Shown here piece by piece: positions 8,707 to 17,322 of a stretch of DNA of 33,648 bases. The position numbers and the translations under genes were made by a program. The notes under the pieces were generated by a model. It was not told the origin of the DNA. It made no database searches and worked only from the letters and a program-made list of their open reading frames with translations. This DNA is from Acidobacteriota bacterium (GTDB lineage: Bacteria; Acidobacteriota; Polarisedimenticolia; Polarisedimenticolales; Polarisedimenticolaceae), in NCBI GenBank assembly GCA_029861955.1, contig JAOTYK010000034.1, forward strand, positions 1 through 33,648, in the 5' to 3' direction. Within the stretch, counting starts at the first letter, position 1. Every line of letters starts with the position of its first letter.

Positions 8707-9507
8707 ATGTCTTCACGGATCGATCTTGACCGCTTCCCCGACCTCGCCGACGAGGAGCGTGGGCTGCTGGAGCGCCTGGACCCGGCACGATTGCCGCGTC
8801 ATGTGGCGGTCATCATGGATGGAAACGGACGCTGGGCTCGCGAGCGATACCTGCCACGGGTCGCGGGTCACAGAGCGGGGATCGACGCCGTGCGCGAGAC
8901 GGTGGAGACCGCCGCCCAGCTCGGCCTCGAGTGTCTGACGCTGTATGCGTTTTCCCACGAGAACTGGAAGCGTCCGCGACTGGAAGTCTCGACGTTGATG
9001 TCGCTACTACGTGAGTACGTGATCCGGGAGCGCGAGACACTGCTTCGGAATGACATCCGCTTCCGCTTCATCGGCCGCACCGAGCAGTTGCCGGGCAAGG
9101 CCCTCGATGCGGTCACGGATGCGGTGCGGGCGACCGCGCATTGCAAGGGGCTGACCTTCACGGTCGCGTTGTCCTACGGCGGAAGGCAGGAGATCGTTGA
9201 CGCGGCTCGCGCTTTATTGCGGGATGGTGTCGACGCCGACGCCCTCGATGAATCCCAGTTCGAGAGTCGGCTGTATACCGCCGGCATGCCCGACCCCGAT
9301 CTGCTGATTCGAACCAGCGGCGAGATGCGAGTTTCCAATTTTCTCCTCTGGCAGATCGCCTACGCCGAGATCTGGGTCACACAGACGCTGTGGCCGGACT
9401 TCCGTCGACGTCACCTGTGGGAGGCGATCGAGGCCTATGGCCGTCGAGACCGTCGCTTCGGGCGCGTCGTCGAGCCTGTCGTCGATCCCGCCACCGAGGG
9501 GCGTTGA
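8707..9507 (+). CDS. uppS: Isoprenyl transferase (undecaprenyl diphosphate synthase)
   Basis: A 266-residue cis-prenyltransferase that extends farnesyl diphosphate with isopentenyl diphosphate to make the C55 lipid carrier used for peptidoglycan and O-antigen. The signature VAVIMDGNGRWA holds the catalytic Asp; GHRAG, AFSHENWKRP, the IRTSGEMRVSNFLLWQ motif and YAEIWVTQTLWP follow in the family order. About 30 residues precede the core, slightly longer than in E. coli. It is followed by cdsA after 10 bp, the usual order. No Shine-Dalgarno site is evident. Confidence 0.95.
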   Translation: MSSRIDLDRFPDLADEERGLLERLDPARLPRHVAVIMDGNGRWARERYLPRVAGHRAGIDAVRETVETAAQLGLECLTLYAFSHENWKRPRLEVSTLMSLLREYVIRERETLLRNDIRFRFIGRTEQLPGKALDAVTDAVRATAHCKGLTFTVALSYGGRQEIVDAARALLRDGVDADALDESQFESRLYTAGMPDPDLLIRTSGEMRVSNFLLWQIAYAEIWVTQTLWPDFRRRHLWEAIEAYGRRDRRFGRVVEPVVDPATEGR

Positions 9508-9517
9508 TCGTCGTCGT

Positions 9518-10330
9518 ATGCAGCGAGTCATCACGGCAGTCTTCCTTCTTCCCTCGCTCTGGCTCCTGGTCAAGCACGCGCCGGTGTGGATGTTCCTCGT
9601 CGTCGCGACCGTGGCTGCAATCATCGCGGTCTGGGAGTGTGCCCGGATGCTCCGGACCGACGGCGGGCCGCCGTTCTCGCTCTTCGCGATGCTCGCGGCG
9701 GCCCTGCTGGTGCTTCGGCATCTTCCGGCGATGCCCCATCTGGACCCTCTGGCGATCCTGATCGCTCTCACCGCGGTGACGATGATGGCGGCGATGTGGA
9801 CTCGACCGGATCCACCGGCCATGCTGCGTTCGGTGTGCGGGACGCTGTTCCCGACCGTACTCGTCGGCGGGGCGATCTCTTCGATCGCGCTCCTGCGTGA
9901 GATCGGTGGAGAGCCGTCGCAGGACATGCTGGTCCTACTGTTCCTCTGTGTGATGGCGGGGGACACCTTCGCGTACTACATCGGTCGATCGTTCGGACGG
10001 CATCCGCTGGCCCCGGCGCTGTCTCCCAAGAAGACCTGGGAAGGTGCGATCGGTGCCCTTTTTGGAAGTACGCTCGCGGCGCTCGCGGCGCATTTCTGGT
10101 TCTTTCAGGGACTTCCCTTGCATCACGCCTTGATCCTCGGCATCGTGCTTGGGGTGGCTGGCATCCTCGGCGACCTGGCCGAGAGCGTGGTCAAACGGGC
10201 GACAGGCGTCAAGGATTCGTCGGGACTTCTTCCCGGTCATGGGGGACTCCTGGATCGCATCGATAGTCTGTTGTTCGCCGGTCCGGTGCTGTACCTCTAT
10301 TACGACTGGCTCCTGAGAGGCCTTGTGTGA
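9518..10330 (+). CDS. cdsA: Phosphatidate cytidylyltransferase
   Basis: A 270-residue polytopic inner-membrane enzyme that makes CDP-diacylglycerol from phosphatidate and CTP, the precursor of all phospholipids in such bacteria. About seven or eight hydrophobic segments fill the chain. The family signature is intact: LSPKKTWEGAIGA in the middle and GHGGLLDRIDSLLFAGP near the C-terminus with the metal-binding Asp residues. The ATG was chosen after the uppS stop because the protein then opens with a membrane helix (MQRVITAVFLLPSLWLLV); GAGGGG lies about 15 bp upstream. The 3' end overlaps the dxr start by 4 bp. Confidence 0.93.
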   Translation: MQRVITAVFLLPSLWLLVKHAPVWMFLVVATVAAIIAVWECARMLRTDGGPPFSLFAMLAAALLVLRHLPAMPHLDPLAILIALTAVTMMAAMWTRPDPPAMLRSVCGTLFPTVLVGGAISSIALLREIGGEPSQDMLVLLFLCVMAGDTFAYYIGRSFGRHPLAPALSPKKTWEGAIGALFGSTLAALAAHFWFFQGLPLHHALILGIVLGVAGILGDLAESVVKRATGVKDSSGLLPGHGGLLDRIDSLLFAGPVLYLYYDWLLRGLV

Positions 10331-11487
10331 AGCGACTCGTCATCCTCGGTAGCACGGGCTCGATCGGCGTTAGCACGCTGGACATCGTTGCCAACCACCC
10401 GACGCTGTTCTCCGTGCGGGGGCTGGCCGCCGGGCGTCAGGTCGAGAAGTTGGCGCAGCAGGTTAAACGTTTTCAGCCGGAATGGGTTTCCGTCGCCGAT
10501 GCCGAGGCTGCGGAGCGACTCGCCGATCTGATCGACGATGGACCGCGCATCGTCCACGGCCCCGAGGGGTTACTCGAGATCGTCGGCATCGACGACGTGG
10601 AGATGGTCGTTAGCGCGATCGTCGGCGCCGCCGGCATGCCACCGACGTTACGGGCCCTCGCGAAGGGTGTCGATGTGGCACTGGCCAACAAGGAGGCGCT
10701 TGTGGTCGCCGGGCGTCACATGACCGCGGCGGCACACAGCGCCGGCGCGCGAATCCTGCCCGTGGATAGCGAGCACAACGCGCTGCACCAGTGTCTCCGA
10801 GGCGAGGACGACGCCGAGGTGGCCGCGCTGTGGCTGACCGCATCCGGTGGACCGTTCCGCGGCAGGAAGAAAGATGAATTGACCCAGGTGACGGCGGAAC
10901 AGGCTCTCGCGCATCCGACCTGGGAAATGGGCCCGAAGATCAGCATCGACTCCGCGACACTGATGAACAAGGGACTCGAGGTGATCGAGGCGCACTGGCT
11001 GTTCGGCCTGCCGCCGGAACGCATCCGTGTCGTGGTGCACCCGCAGAGCGTCGTCCATTCGATGGTGGAGTTTGTGGATGGCTCGTTCAAGGCCCAGCTC
11101 GGCGTCGCGGACATGCGTCACCCGATCCAGTACGCGTTGACCTGGCCCGAGCGCCGGGCCGGGACGCTGGACCGTTTTGACCCGGTCGCAGTATCGCGCT
11201 GGACCTTCGAAGAGCCGGACCTGGATGCGTTTCCCTGCCTCTCGCTGGCGTACGCGGCCCTGAGGCAGGGTGGCGCCGCGTGTGCCATCCTCAATGCGGC
11301 CAACGAGGTCGCGGTCGATGCCTTCCTCGCGGGCAAGATCGGGTTTGCCGAGATTCCAAAGATCCTTTCGGCCGTCATGTTGGCTCACCGGGATGCCGAC
11401 GACGCCACGATCGAACGACTACTGGAAGCGGATGCGGCCGCACGCGAGACGGCGTGGCGATTCGTCGAGCAAGGAGTCTGTACGTGA
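10327..11487 (+). CDS. dxr: 1-deoxy-D-xylulose 5-phosphate reductoisomerase
   Basis: A 386-residue NADPH enzyme that converts DXP to 2-C-methyl-D-erythritol 4-phosphate, the committed step of the MEP isoprenoid pathway that feeds uppS. It opens with the nucleotide motif LGSTGSIGVSTL. The metal and substrate motifs VDSEHNALHQCL, TASGGPFRG, HPTWEMGPKISIDSATLMNK and HPQSVVHSMVEF are all present. It starts with GTG inside the cdsA stop (GTGTGA), so it is probably coupled. Its TGA overlaps the rseP start by one base. Confidence 0.96.
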   Translation: MKRLVILGSTGSIGVSTLDIVANHPTLFSVRGLAAGRQVEKLAQQVKRFQPEWVSVADAEAAERLADLIDDGPRIVHGPEGLLEIVGIDDVEMVVSAIVGAAGMPPTLRALAKGVDVALANKEALVVAGRHMTAAAHSAGARILPVDSEHNALHQCLRGEDDAEVAALWLTASGGPFRGRKKDELTQVTAEQALAHPTWEMGPKISIDSATLMNKGLEVIEAHWLFGLPPERIRVVVHPQSVVHSMVEFVDGSFKAQLGVADMRHPIQYALTWPERRAGTLDRFDPVAVSRWTFEEPDLDAFPCLSLAYAALRQGGAACAILNAANEVAVDAFLAGKIGFAEIPKILSAVMLAHRDADDATIERLLEADAAARETAWRFVEQGVCT

Positions 11488-12815
11488 TGGGCGGGTTCTT
11501 CCAGGCGTTGTTCGCCTTCGTCGTGGTGCTGGCACCTCTGGTGTTCATTCACGAATTGGGGCACTTCCTCGTCGCCAAGGCGTTCCGCATCGGTGTGCCG
11601 GTCTTCTCGCTGGGCTTCGGTCCGCGTCTCCTCGGGTTTCGTCGAAAGGAGACGGATTATCGTCTCTCGCTGATTCCGCTCGGTGGCTACGTCCGCCTGA
11701 GTGGCGACGAGTCCGACGAACATCGCGTCGGGGCACCGGAGGAGTTCCTGTCCCGACCGCGTTGGCAACGATTCCTGGTCTTCGTCGCCGGTGCGACGTT
11801 CAACATCATTCTTGCGTTCGTCGTCTTCTGGGGCTACTTCGCGTTCTACGGCAAGATCGACGTCCCGCAGGTCTATCCACAGATCACCGATGTCGTCGAG
11901 GGCTCTCCGGCGGAAGGGGCCGGACTGGAGCTCGGGGATACGGTCGTCTCCATCGAAGGGTCCGACGTCCGCAATGCACAGGTCTTCCTCGATCACTACC
12001 TGATGGACATCAAGCTTCGTCCGAAGGATGAGATCGGGATGGAGATCGAGCGCGGGGGAGTTCGTCAGTCCTTGCGATTGGCGACCGGTCTCGATCCCGA
12101 AGACGGCTCCGGGGATCCCGGCTTCGGCGTGAGCTGGCTTGGCGGTGCGCCGGCCATCATCGAACTGGTCAGCCCCGGGGAACCTGCAGAGACTGCCGGG
12201 TTGCTCCCCGGGGATCACATCGTCGCTGCCGGTGGCTCGGAGGGGATCGGGCGACTCGAGTTGCAACTGCTCCTGATCAAGTCGCCGGATCAGGCGGTCG
12301 CTCTGGGTGTGATGCGCGATGGGCAACGCGTCGATATCGACGTCACCCCGAAGTTCGTCGAGGGGCGCGGCGGGATGATCGGGATTCAGTTCACCGCGAT
12401 ACAGGCGGCACGAATCGATCTGACCCTGGGGGAGGCGGCGTCCGAGTCCATCGCCACGAACATCGCCCTCTCGAAAACGTTGTTTGTGGTGTTGAAGCGA
12501 TTGGTTACGGGGCGGGTCTCGACGAAAACGCTCTCGGGTCCCATCGGAATCGCCCAGGTCGCCAAGGATGCCCTGCGGGCCGGTGGGGAGACGTTCCTTT
12601 ATCTGCTGGGTTTCTTCAGTCTCCAGTTGGGGATCCTTAACCTGTTGCCGATCCCCGTTCTGGATGGCGGTCACATCTTGATCCTCGGCGTCGAGTCGGT
12701 GATGCGACGCGACCTCTCGGACATGATCAAGGAACGGGTCATGCAGGTGGGGCTGGTCTTCCTGCTCCTGTTCATGGGGTTGGTCATCGTTCAGGACATC
12801 GTCAAGACGCTCTGA
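11487..12815 (+). CDS. rseP: Site-2 intramembrane zinc metalloprotease (RseP family)
   Basis: A 442-residue membrane protease. The first helix carries HELGH (22-26) as the zinc site, and the C-terminal helix carries NLLPIPVLDGGH, whose Asp is the third ligand. Between them lie two PDZ-like regions (about residues 125-200 and 210-290). In the RseP family this enzyme cuts anti-sigma factors and leftover signal peptides within the membrane. AAGGAG lies 10 bp before the ATG; a GTG one codon upstream is possible. It ends the ldcA operon. No anti-sigma gene is visible nearby, so the substrate is unknown. Confidence 0.94.
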   Translation: MGGFFQALFAFVVVLAPLVFIHELGHFLVAKAFRIGVPVFSLGFGPRLLGFRRKETDYRLSLIPLGGYVRLSGDESDEHRVGAPEEFLSRPRWQRFLVFVAGATFNIILAFVVFWGYFAFYGKIDVPQVYPQITDVVEGSPAEGAGLELGDTVVSIEGSDVRNAQVFLDHYLMDIKLRPKDEIGMEIERGGVRQSLRLATGLDPEDGSGDPGFGVSWLGGAPAIIELVSPGEPAETAGLLPGDHIVAAGGSEGIGRLELQLLLIKSPDQAVALGVMRDGQRVDIDVTPKFVEGRGGMIGIQFTAIQAARIDLTLGEAASESIATNIALSKTLFVVLKRLVTGRVSTKTLSGPIGIAQVAKDALRAGGETFLYLLGFFSLQLGILNLLPIPVLDGGHILILGVESVMRRDLSDMIKERVMQVGLVFLLLFMGLVIVQDIVKTL

Positions 12816-12912
12816 CGTCACCTGTCCGCGCAACGTCTCGTGACAGGTTGTCCGTCGACGGACGGTTGTCGCATTACACACCCGGAATCCCTTGTCGGCG
12901 ACGATGCCGGCA

Positions 12913-12928
12913 TGGTCTGCCATTTGCA
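12913..12928 (+). promoter_or_regulatory. Possible sigma-54 (-24/-12) promoter for the pseudopilin-heme operon
   Basis: TGGTCTGCCATTTGCA has GG and GC separated by exactly 10 bases and the TTGCA of the -12 element. The CAC usually found after TGG is replaced by TCT. Transcription would start near 12939, with the ribosome site of the next gene about 24 bp later. It lies in the 163-bp gap after rseP; no sigma-70 hexamers of similar quality were seen there. Confidence 0.35.
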
Positions 12929-12940
12929 GTCCTCTCTGGA

Positions 12941-12958
12941 GTCACGAAGGATCGTGAC
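12941..12958. repeat. Perfect 7-bp hairpin in the leader of the helix-hairpin-helix gene
   Basis: GTCACGA, loop AGGA, TCGTGAC. The repeat lies directly at or after the proposed transcription start and just before the AAGGAGGAGA ribosome site. It could be a dimeric regulator site or a leader hairpin that affects translation. Confidence 0.5.
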
Positions 12959-12978
12959 CCCAAGGAGGAGACGGAGTC

Positions 12979-13320
12979 ATGCGAAGTTCCTGGAGATCGT
13001 TGCAGAAGTATCTCGTTTCATTGTGTCTGATCGGTTCGCTGGCCGGCACGCTGGGTCTGGCGGCCGAGCCGGAGGATGCCGCAAAGCGTGCGTCCGCATC
13101 GAAGAGTGAGCGGCAGACGGTCGTCCTCAACCAGGCGACCGTCGAACAGCTTCAGACGCTTCCCGGAGTCGGGCCGTCGATCGCCAGACGGATCGTCGAG
13201 TTTCGCGATCAGCACGGAGCCTTCGAGCGGCTCGAGGACCTGATGCGGGTCAAGGGTGTCGGAGAGAAGACGTTCCTCAAGCTCAAGCCACACCTGAAGC
13301 TCGGGAAAAGCTCGGGTTGA
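12979..13320 (+). CDS. Secreted ComEA-like helix-hairpin-helix protein
   Basis: A 113-residue protein. Residues 1-29 form a signal peptide (basic start, hydrophobic core, then AAEPED), followed by a short linker. Residues about 48-108 hold two helix-hairpin-helix units, LQTLPGVGPSIARRIVEF and LMRVKGVGEKTFLKLKPHL, the ComEA pattern for non-specific DNA binding. ComEA-type proteins bind DNA in the periplasm during uptake. The start has AAGGAGGAG upstream. It is the first gene of an operon with a pseudopilin, consistent with a DNA-uptake or pilus role, and the stop overlaps the pseudopilin ATG by one base. No other competence genes are in the window. Confidence 0.85.
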   Translation: MRSSWRSLQKYLVSLCLIGSLAGTLGLAAEPEDAAKRASASKSERQTVVLNQATVEQLQTLPGVGPSIARRIVEFRDQHGAFERLEDLMRVKGVGEKTFLKLKPHLKLGKSSG

Positions 13321-13916
13321 TGCGCGGAGAACCATCCCGAGGTCTGGGGTTGGTGGAACTCCTCGCCGTCCTCGCGATGTTGGGTGTTGTCGCGATGGTC
13401 GCGTTTCCGGGTCTCGGCAGGCTGAAGCGAAGCGCGGAGATCGCGGCCGCCTCTCGCGAGTTGGCGACAACCCTGGAATCCCTGCGCTGGATCAGCACGA
13501 CGGAGCGTCGTTACGTCGGCCTGTGGTTCGATCATGCCGATGCGCGTTGGAGTTGGTGGCGTGTCGCCGACGGGAACGGCAATGGTCTACGGGCACGAGA
13601 GATCGCGGACGGATCCGACCTGACCGTCTCCGGGCCTCACGATTGGCGCCGCAACGGAAACCGGACCCTCATCGGCTTGCCACCGATGAGGGTTCGACGG
13701 ATCCCGCCGGGACGGGGTTGGATGCCGGTGCCTCGAGACCCGATTCGCTTCGGTCAATCGGATCTCGTCTCGTTCGCGCCGGATGGGTCCAGCAGTAGCG
13801 GCACCGTGTTCCTCACCGACGGGCGTCAGGAGGTTGCTGCGGTCGTGCTTTACGGTGGGACCGGCCGTGTCCGGGTCTGGCGTTGGAACCTCAGAAAGGA
13901 GGTGTGGACCCGATGA
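13320..13916 (+). CDS. Type IV pseudopilin, GspH/FimT-like
   Basis: A 198-residue protein. It has a short prepilin leader ending in RG, with cleavage expected after Gly8, and a mature start LGLVELLAVLAMLGVVAMV. Glu at position +5 is present, as required for pilin assembly. The rest is a Trp/Arg-rich globular domain, with the GspH/FimT size. The usual Phe at +1 is Leu here. The ATG shares a base with the preceding stop; a TTG one codon earlier is possible. Minor pilins of this type prime type IV pili or type II secretion pseudopili. No pilus assembly genes are nearby. Its 3' end overlaps the next gene by 4 bp. Confidence 0.82.
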   Translation: MRGEPSRGLGLVELLAVLAMLGVVAMVAFPGLGRLKRSAEIAAASRELATTLESLRWISTTERRYVGLWFDHADARWSWWRVADGNGNGLRAREIADGSDLTVSGPHDWRRNGNRTLIGLPPMRVRRIPPGRGWMPVPRDPIRFGQSDLVSFAPDGSSSSGTVFLTDGRQEVAAVVLYGGTGRVRVWRWNLRKEVWTR

Positions 13917-14290
13917 CCGAGGATGGACACGTCGCGTCGTTTCGGGCGGCCGATGCCTACGCGGTGGAGGTCGTTCGGGCGGCCCAACGGATCGGGACCG
14001 GTCGCGATGCGACCCTCCTGAGAGAGCTGCGTCGCTCCGCGTTGCGTTGTGGGGGAGCCCTGGTGGCGGCGTCGGTCGCCCACCCGACCTCCGTCACCGC
14101 CAAGGCATCCCTCGAGGCGGCCCGGGGGGCGTTGGCGGAAGGGGGCTATTACCTCTATCTGGCCCGCCGTTTCGGCCTGCTGGATGCCCGAGGCTATCGG
14201 GCGCTACGGGTGCGACAGGAGGCGGCCCTCAAGGAGCTCACCGGGCTACTGGATCGGTCCTCTTCGTCTGTTGAGGCACCTGAGCCCTGA
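13913..14290 (+). CDS. Four-helix-bundle protein, divergent S23-like family
   Basis: A 125-residue, mostly helical protein. A pattern of FRAADAYAVEVVRAAQRI, LRELRRSALRCGGALVAASV, a long helix with ARGALAEGGYYLYLARRFGL and a C-terminal helix matches the four-helix-bundle family first seen in 23S rRNA intervening sequences, but weakly. The biochemical role of that family is unknown. AAGGAGG lies about 10 bp before the ATG, within the pseudopilin gene, and the starts and stops overlap (ATGA). The stop is 17 bp before the hemX-like gene. It is a bridge gene between the pilin part and the heme part of the operon. Confidence 0.65.
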   Translation: MTEDGHVASFRAADAYAVEVVRAAQRIGTGRDATLLRELRRSALRCGGALVAASVAHPTSVTAKASLEAARGALAEGGYYLYLARRFGLLDARGYRALRVRQEAALKELTGLLDRSSSSVEAPEP

Positions 14291-14307
14291 TGATAGCCTG
14301 ACGCCCT

Positions 14308-15093
14308 ATGGTAGACATCGCGCTGGCGACCGCAATCGTGGGGCATATCGCTACATGGTTCCTGGTCATCGCCACGACCCTCGGCGGGAGTCACTCGGCT
14401 CGGGTGCTGGCATCCGGCACGGCGATCCTCGTCTGGATCGCCCATCTGATGGCGTTGATCGGAACCGTCCTCGGAGATTCACCGCAGAGCGTCGGCAATC
14501 TCGCGGGGTTCTTCCTGGTCGGCGGCTGGGTCGTTTCTTGTCTCCATCTCTACGTCTGGTTTCGCCGCAAGGCCGACGTGGCCGGCTGGGTGTTGCCTCC
14601 GGTGGCCGCCATGGCGGCGGTGGGAGCGCTGCGGGCCGGCACGACCCTATCGAGCGCCGATCCGGACTCGGGTCGTTGGCTTCTCGTTCATATTTCGTTG
14701 TCGGCGTTGGCTCTCGGGGTTCTCTGCCTCGCGTTCGTCATGAGTCTGCTCTTCCTGGCGCAGGACCGTGCGCTGAAGTCCCGACAGGGAATGAACTGGG
14801 TCGATCGTCTACCGGCCTTGCGTGAGGCCGATCGGGTGGGCCAGGTCGGGCTGGTGGTCGGGTTCGTGCTGTTGACCGCAGGGATCGCCAGCGGATTCAT
14901 CGTGCATGGCGGGGTGACGTCCGAGGGTCTCACGGCCAATCCCAAACAGGCCTTCGCTCTCCTGACGTGGCTCATCTTCGCCGCTGTCATCGCCGCCCGC
15001 GGGTGGCTGGGGATTCGGGGTCGGCGGTCGGCGTACATGACGATTGCCGGTTTCGCGCTCGGTATTCTCACGGTCGTCGGGATGGTGCCCTGA
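14308..15093 (+). CDS. HemX/CcsA-like cytochrome c assembly membrane protein
   Basis: A 261-residue polytopic membrane protein with about eight hydrophobic segments. The WLLVHISLSALALG helix and following segment resemble the CcsA/HemX family, whose members handle heme or regulate heme synthesis. The tryptophan-rich WWD heme motif of true CcsA and CcmC is not visible, so HemX-like is the better label. It lies one base before hemA, the order known for HemX in Gram-positive bacteria, where HemX lowers GluTR amount. Whether it does so here is inference. No Shine-Dalgarno site is obvious before the ATG. Confidence 0.75.
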   Translation: MVDIALATAIVGHIATWFLVIATTLGGSHSARVLASGTAILVWIAHLMALIGTVLGDSPQSVGNLAGFFLVGGWVVSCLHLYVWFRRKADVAGWVLPPVAAMAAVGALRAGTTLSSADPDSGRWLLVHISLSALALGVLCLAFVMSLLFLAQDRALKSRQGMNWVDRLPALREADRVGQVGLVVGFVLLTAGIASGFIVHGGVTSEGLTANPKQAFALLTWLIFAAVIAARGWLGIRGRRSAYMTIAGFALGILTVVGMVP

Positions 15094-15094
15094 G

Positions 15095-16369
15095 ATGCTG
15101 ATCCTGCTGGGAGCCAGTCATCGATCCGCCCCGCTCGAGATCCGTGAGCGCCTCGCGATCTCCCGTGCCGACCTGCCGGGTGGCCTCGTCCGTCTCACCG
15201 AGGTGGATGGGGTCGAGGAGGGGCTGATCTTCTCGACCTGCAACCGGACGGAGATTCTGATCCGTACCGATCAATCGCTGGATGCGATGCGACCCGGCCT
15301 CCGGGCGTTCGTCGCCGGCCAACACGCGGTCAACGAGCGACAACTCGAGGAGCACACCTACGAGCTGACCGGCGAGTCCGCCATCCGACATTTGTTTCGT
15401 GTCGCCAGTGGGTTGGACTCCATGATCCTGGGCGAGCCCCAGATCACCGGCCAGATCAAGCGGGCCTATGACGCCGCCCGCGAGCAACGGGCGACGGGCG
15501 CGATCCTCGATCGATTGCTCCAGCACGGATTCTCGACGGCCAAGAGAGTCCGGACCGAGACGGCCATCGCGCGGAACCCGGTGTCGATGGCGACGGCGGC
15601 GGTCTCGCTGGCCCGCAAAGTGTTCGGCGGCATCGAGGGGCATCGAGTGCTGGTGTTGGGGACCGGAGAGATCGCCTGCCTCCTCGCCAGGCATTTGCAG
15701 GGCCAGGGCATCGGCTCTCTGTTCATCGCAAGTCGAAGCTACTCGCGGGCCGTCACGACCAGCGCCGAGCTGGGGGCCGAGCCGACACACTGGGGAAGGA
15801 TCATGGAGCGTGTCGAGGAAGTCGACATGGTCGTCAGTTGCACCGGGGCGGCGGAGCAGGTGATCACACGGGAGGAGTTGTCCCCCGTCCTTCGTCGTCG
15901 TCGCGCGCGACCGCTGTTTCTCATCGACCTCGCGGTCCCGAGGGATATCGATCCTGAGATCCGCCGGCTGGAACCGGTCTACCTCTATGACGTCGACGCC
16001 CTGCAGGGCATCGTCGATTCCAATCTCGGCGAACGTCAGACGGCCGCACGGGAGGCGGGAGAGATCGTCGAGCAAGAGGTCGACTCGTTCGTTCGCTGGC
16101 GACGATCCCTGAGCGTCACGCCGCAGATCGTTCGCCTACGTAAGGATGTAGCGACGACCGTCGACCATGAGATCGCGCGTTTCCTCAAACAGCATGCGCC
16201 TATCGATTCGGAACTGGAGCAGGCGGTGCGTCGTCTGGTGGGGCGGGTCAGTCAGAAATTGATTCATGGTCCGATCCGTCAGCTTCGCGATGCCGCCAGC
16301 GGCGGCGACGAGGAGTCGAACTCGGAGGATGGGCCGCGACAGGTCTTTCGCGGGGGGAAGGAGCGTTGA
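15095..16369 (+). CDS. hemA: Glutamyl-tRNA reductase
   Basis: A 424-residue NADPH enzyme that reduces glutamyl-tRNA(Glu) to glutamate-1-semialdehyde, the first step of C5 tetrapyrrole synthesis. The N-terminal motif GASHRSAPLEIRERLA, the catalytic Cys49 in STCNRTE, the ASGLDSMILGEPQITGQIKR motif and the nucleotide-binding GTGEIA all appear at normal spacing, followed by the C-terminal dimerisation helices. The ATG is one base after the hemX-like stop. Its 3' end overlaps hemC by 4 bp. The next enzymes hemL and hemB are not in the window. Confidence 0.96.
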   Translation: MLILLGASHRSAPLEIRERLAISRADLPGGLVRLTEVDGVEEGLIFSTCNRTEILIRTDQSLDAMRPGLRAFVAGQHAVNERQLEEHTYELTGESAIRHLFRVASGLDSMILGEPQITGQIKRAYDAAREQRATGAILDRLLQHGFSTAKRVRTETAIARNPVSMATAAVSLARKVFGGIEGHRVLVLGTGEIACLLARHLQGQGIGSLFIASRSYSRAVTTSAELGAEPTHWGRIMERVEEVDMVVSCTGAAEQVITREELSPVLRRRRARPLFLIDLAVPRDIDPEIRRLEPVYLYDVDALQGIVDSNLGERQTAAREAGEIVEQEVDSFVRWRRSLSVTPQIVRLRKDVATTVDHEIARFLKQHAPIDSELEQAVRRLVGRVSQKLIHGPIRQLRDAASGGDEESNSEDGPRQVFRGGKER

Positions 16370-17322
16370 ACCCCCTCACCGTAGGTGGCCGAGGGAGTGC
16401 ACTGGCTCGATGGCAGGTGCGATGGGCCTGTCAGGCGTTGGAGGCCCGGCATCCCGGGATCGATCTCCAGGAGTCGGTCATCGAGACCCACGGGGATGTT
16501 TCGAGCGGACCGCTGGATCCGTTGGATCGGGGTGTGTTCGTGCGGACGATCCAGCAGGCGTTGCTCGACGGAGCCATCAACGTCGCGGTTCATAGCCTGA
16601 AGGACCTGCCGTCACGGACGCCCGATGGGCTGTTGCTGGCCGCGTTCCCCGGGCGGCATCCTGCGGAAGATCTGCTGATCGCAGGCGGCTCGCCGGATCT
16701 CACCGCCCTGCCCGAGGGGAGTCGAATCGGAACGGGAAGCCCCCGTCGTCGATTCCAACTTCTCCACCGTCGCCCGGACCTTCAGGTCGAGCCCCTGCGC
16801 GGCAACGTGGACACGCGCCTTAGGTCGGTGACGGAGGGACGCCTCGACGGCATCGTGCTGGCGCGGGCAGGTGTCGAGAGGCTGGGGTTGGCGCTCCCCG
16901 GGTCTCACGTGCTGGACCCCGAGACGATGGTGCCGGCCGCAGGACAGGGGGCTCTGGCCCTCGAGATCCGCGCGGACGATGCGACAACGCTGGAGCGGGT
17001 TTCCAAGCTGGACTGTCGGGAGACCCGCATGGCCGTCCGTTGTGAACGGGCCTGTCTCGAAAGTCTGGATGGGGGTTGCATGGCGCCTCTGGCCGTCCAC
17101 GCCTGGATCGCCGAAGAGCGGCTTCACCTGATGGCGCGGGCCGGTAGTCTGGACGGGCGTCAGGTGGTTCATGAAGAGGCGTCGATGTCGTGCACCACGG
17201 TGGACGATCCGCCACGGGCCCTGGCCGTAGCCGTCGCGGACCGACTGCGATCCCGCGGTGTCGAGTCGATCCTGGAGGCTGCGCGAGCCGCTCAGTTGGC
17301 CGACCTTCGGGATCATGGCTGA
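16366..17322 (+). CDS. hemC: Porphobilinogen deaminase (hydroxymethylbilane synthase)
   Basis: A 318-residue enzyme that joins four porphobilinogens into hydroxymethylbilane. The N-terminal GGRGSALARWQ, the GAINVAVHSLKDLP motif, the TGSPRRRFQL and RGNVDTRL motifs and the PAAGQGALALEIR motif are present. Cys238 in LDGGCMAPLAVHA is the site of the dipyrromethane cofactor. The start is a TTG inside the hemA stop, with AAGGAG at good spacing. The stop overlaps hemD by 8 bp, so hemA-hemC-hemD translation is linked. Confidence 0.96.
   Translation: MNPLTVGGRGSALARWQVRWACQALEARHPGIDLQESVIETHGDVSSGPLDPLDRGVFVRTIQQALLDGAINVAVHSLKDLPSRTPDGLLLAAFPGRHPAEDLLIAGGSPDLTALPEGSRIGTGSPRRRFQLLHRRPDLQVEPLRGNVDTRLRSVTEGRLDGIVLARAGVERLGLALPGSHVLDPETMVPAAGQGALALEIRADDATTLERVSKLDCRETRMAVRCERACLESLDGGCMAPLAVHAWIAEERLHLMARAGSLDGRQVVHEEASMSCTTVDDPPRALAVAVADRLRSRGVESILEAARAAQLADLRDHG

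Noticed and set aside
10648-11388. A 246-codon frame on the minus strand, antisense to dxr
   Set aside because: dxr is clear; the antisense product is His/Arg rich and motif-free.
11385-12923. A 512-codon open frame on the minus strand, antisense to rseP
   Set aside because: rseP is certain from its zinc and LDGGH motifs on the plus strand. The antisense product is polar with no recognisable motif, as expected for the shadow of a GC-rich gene.
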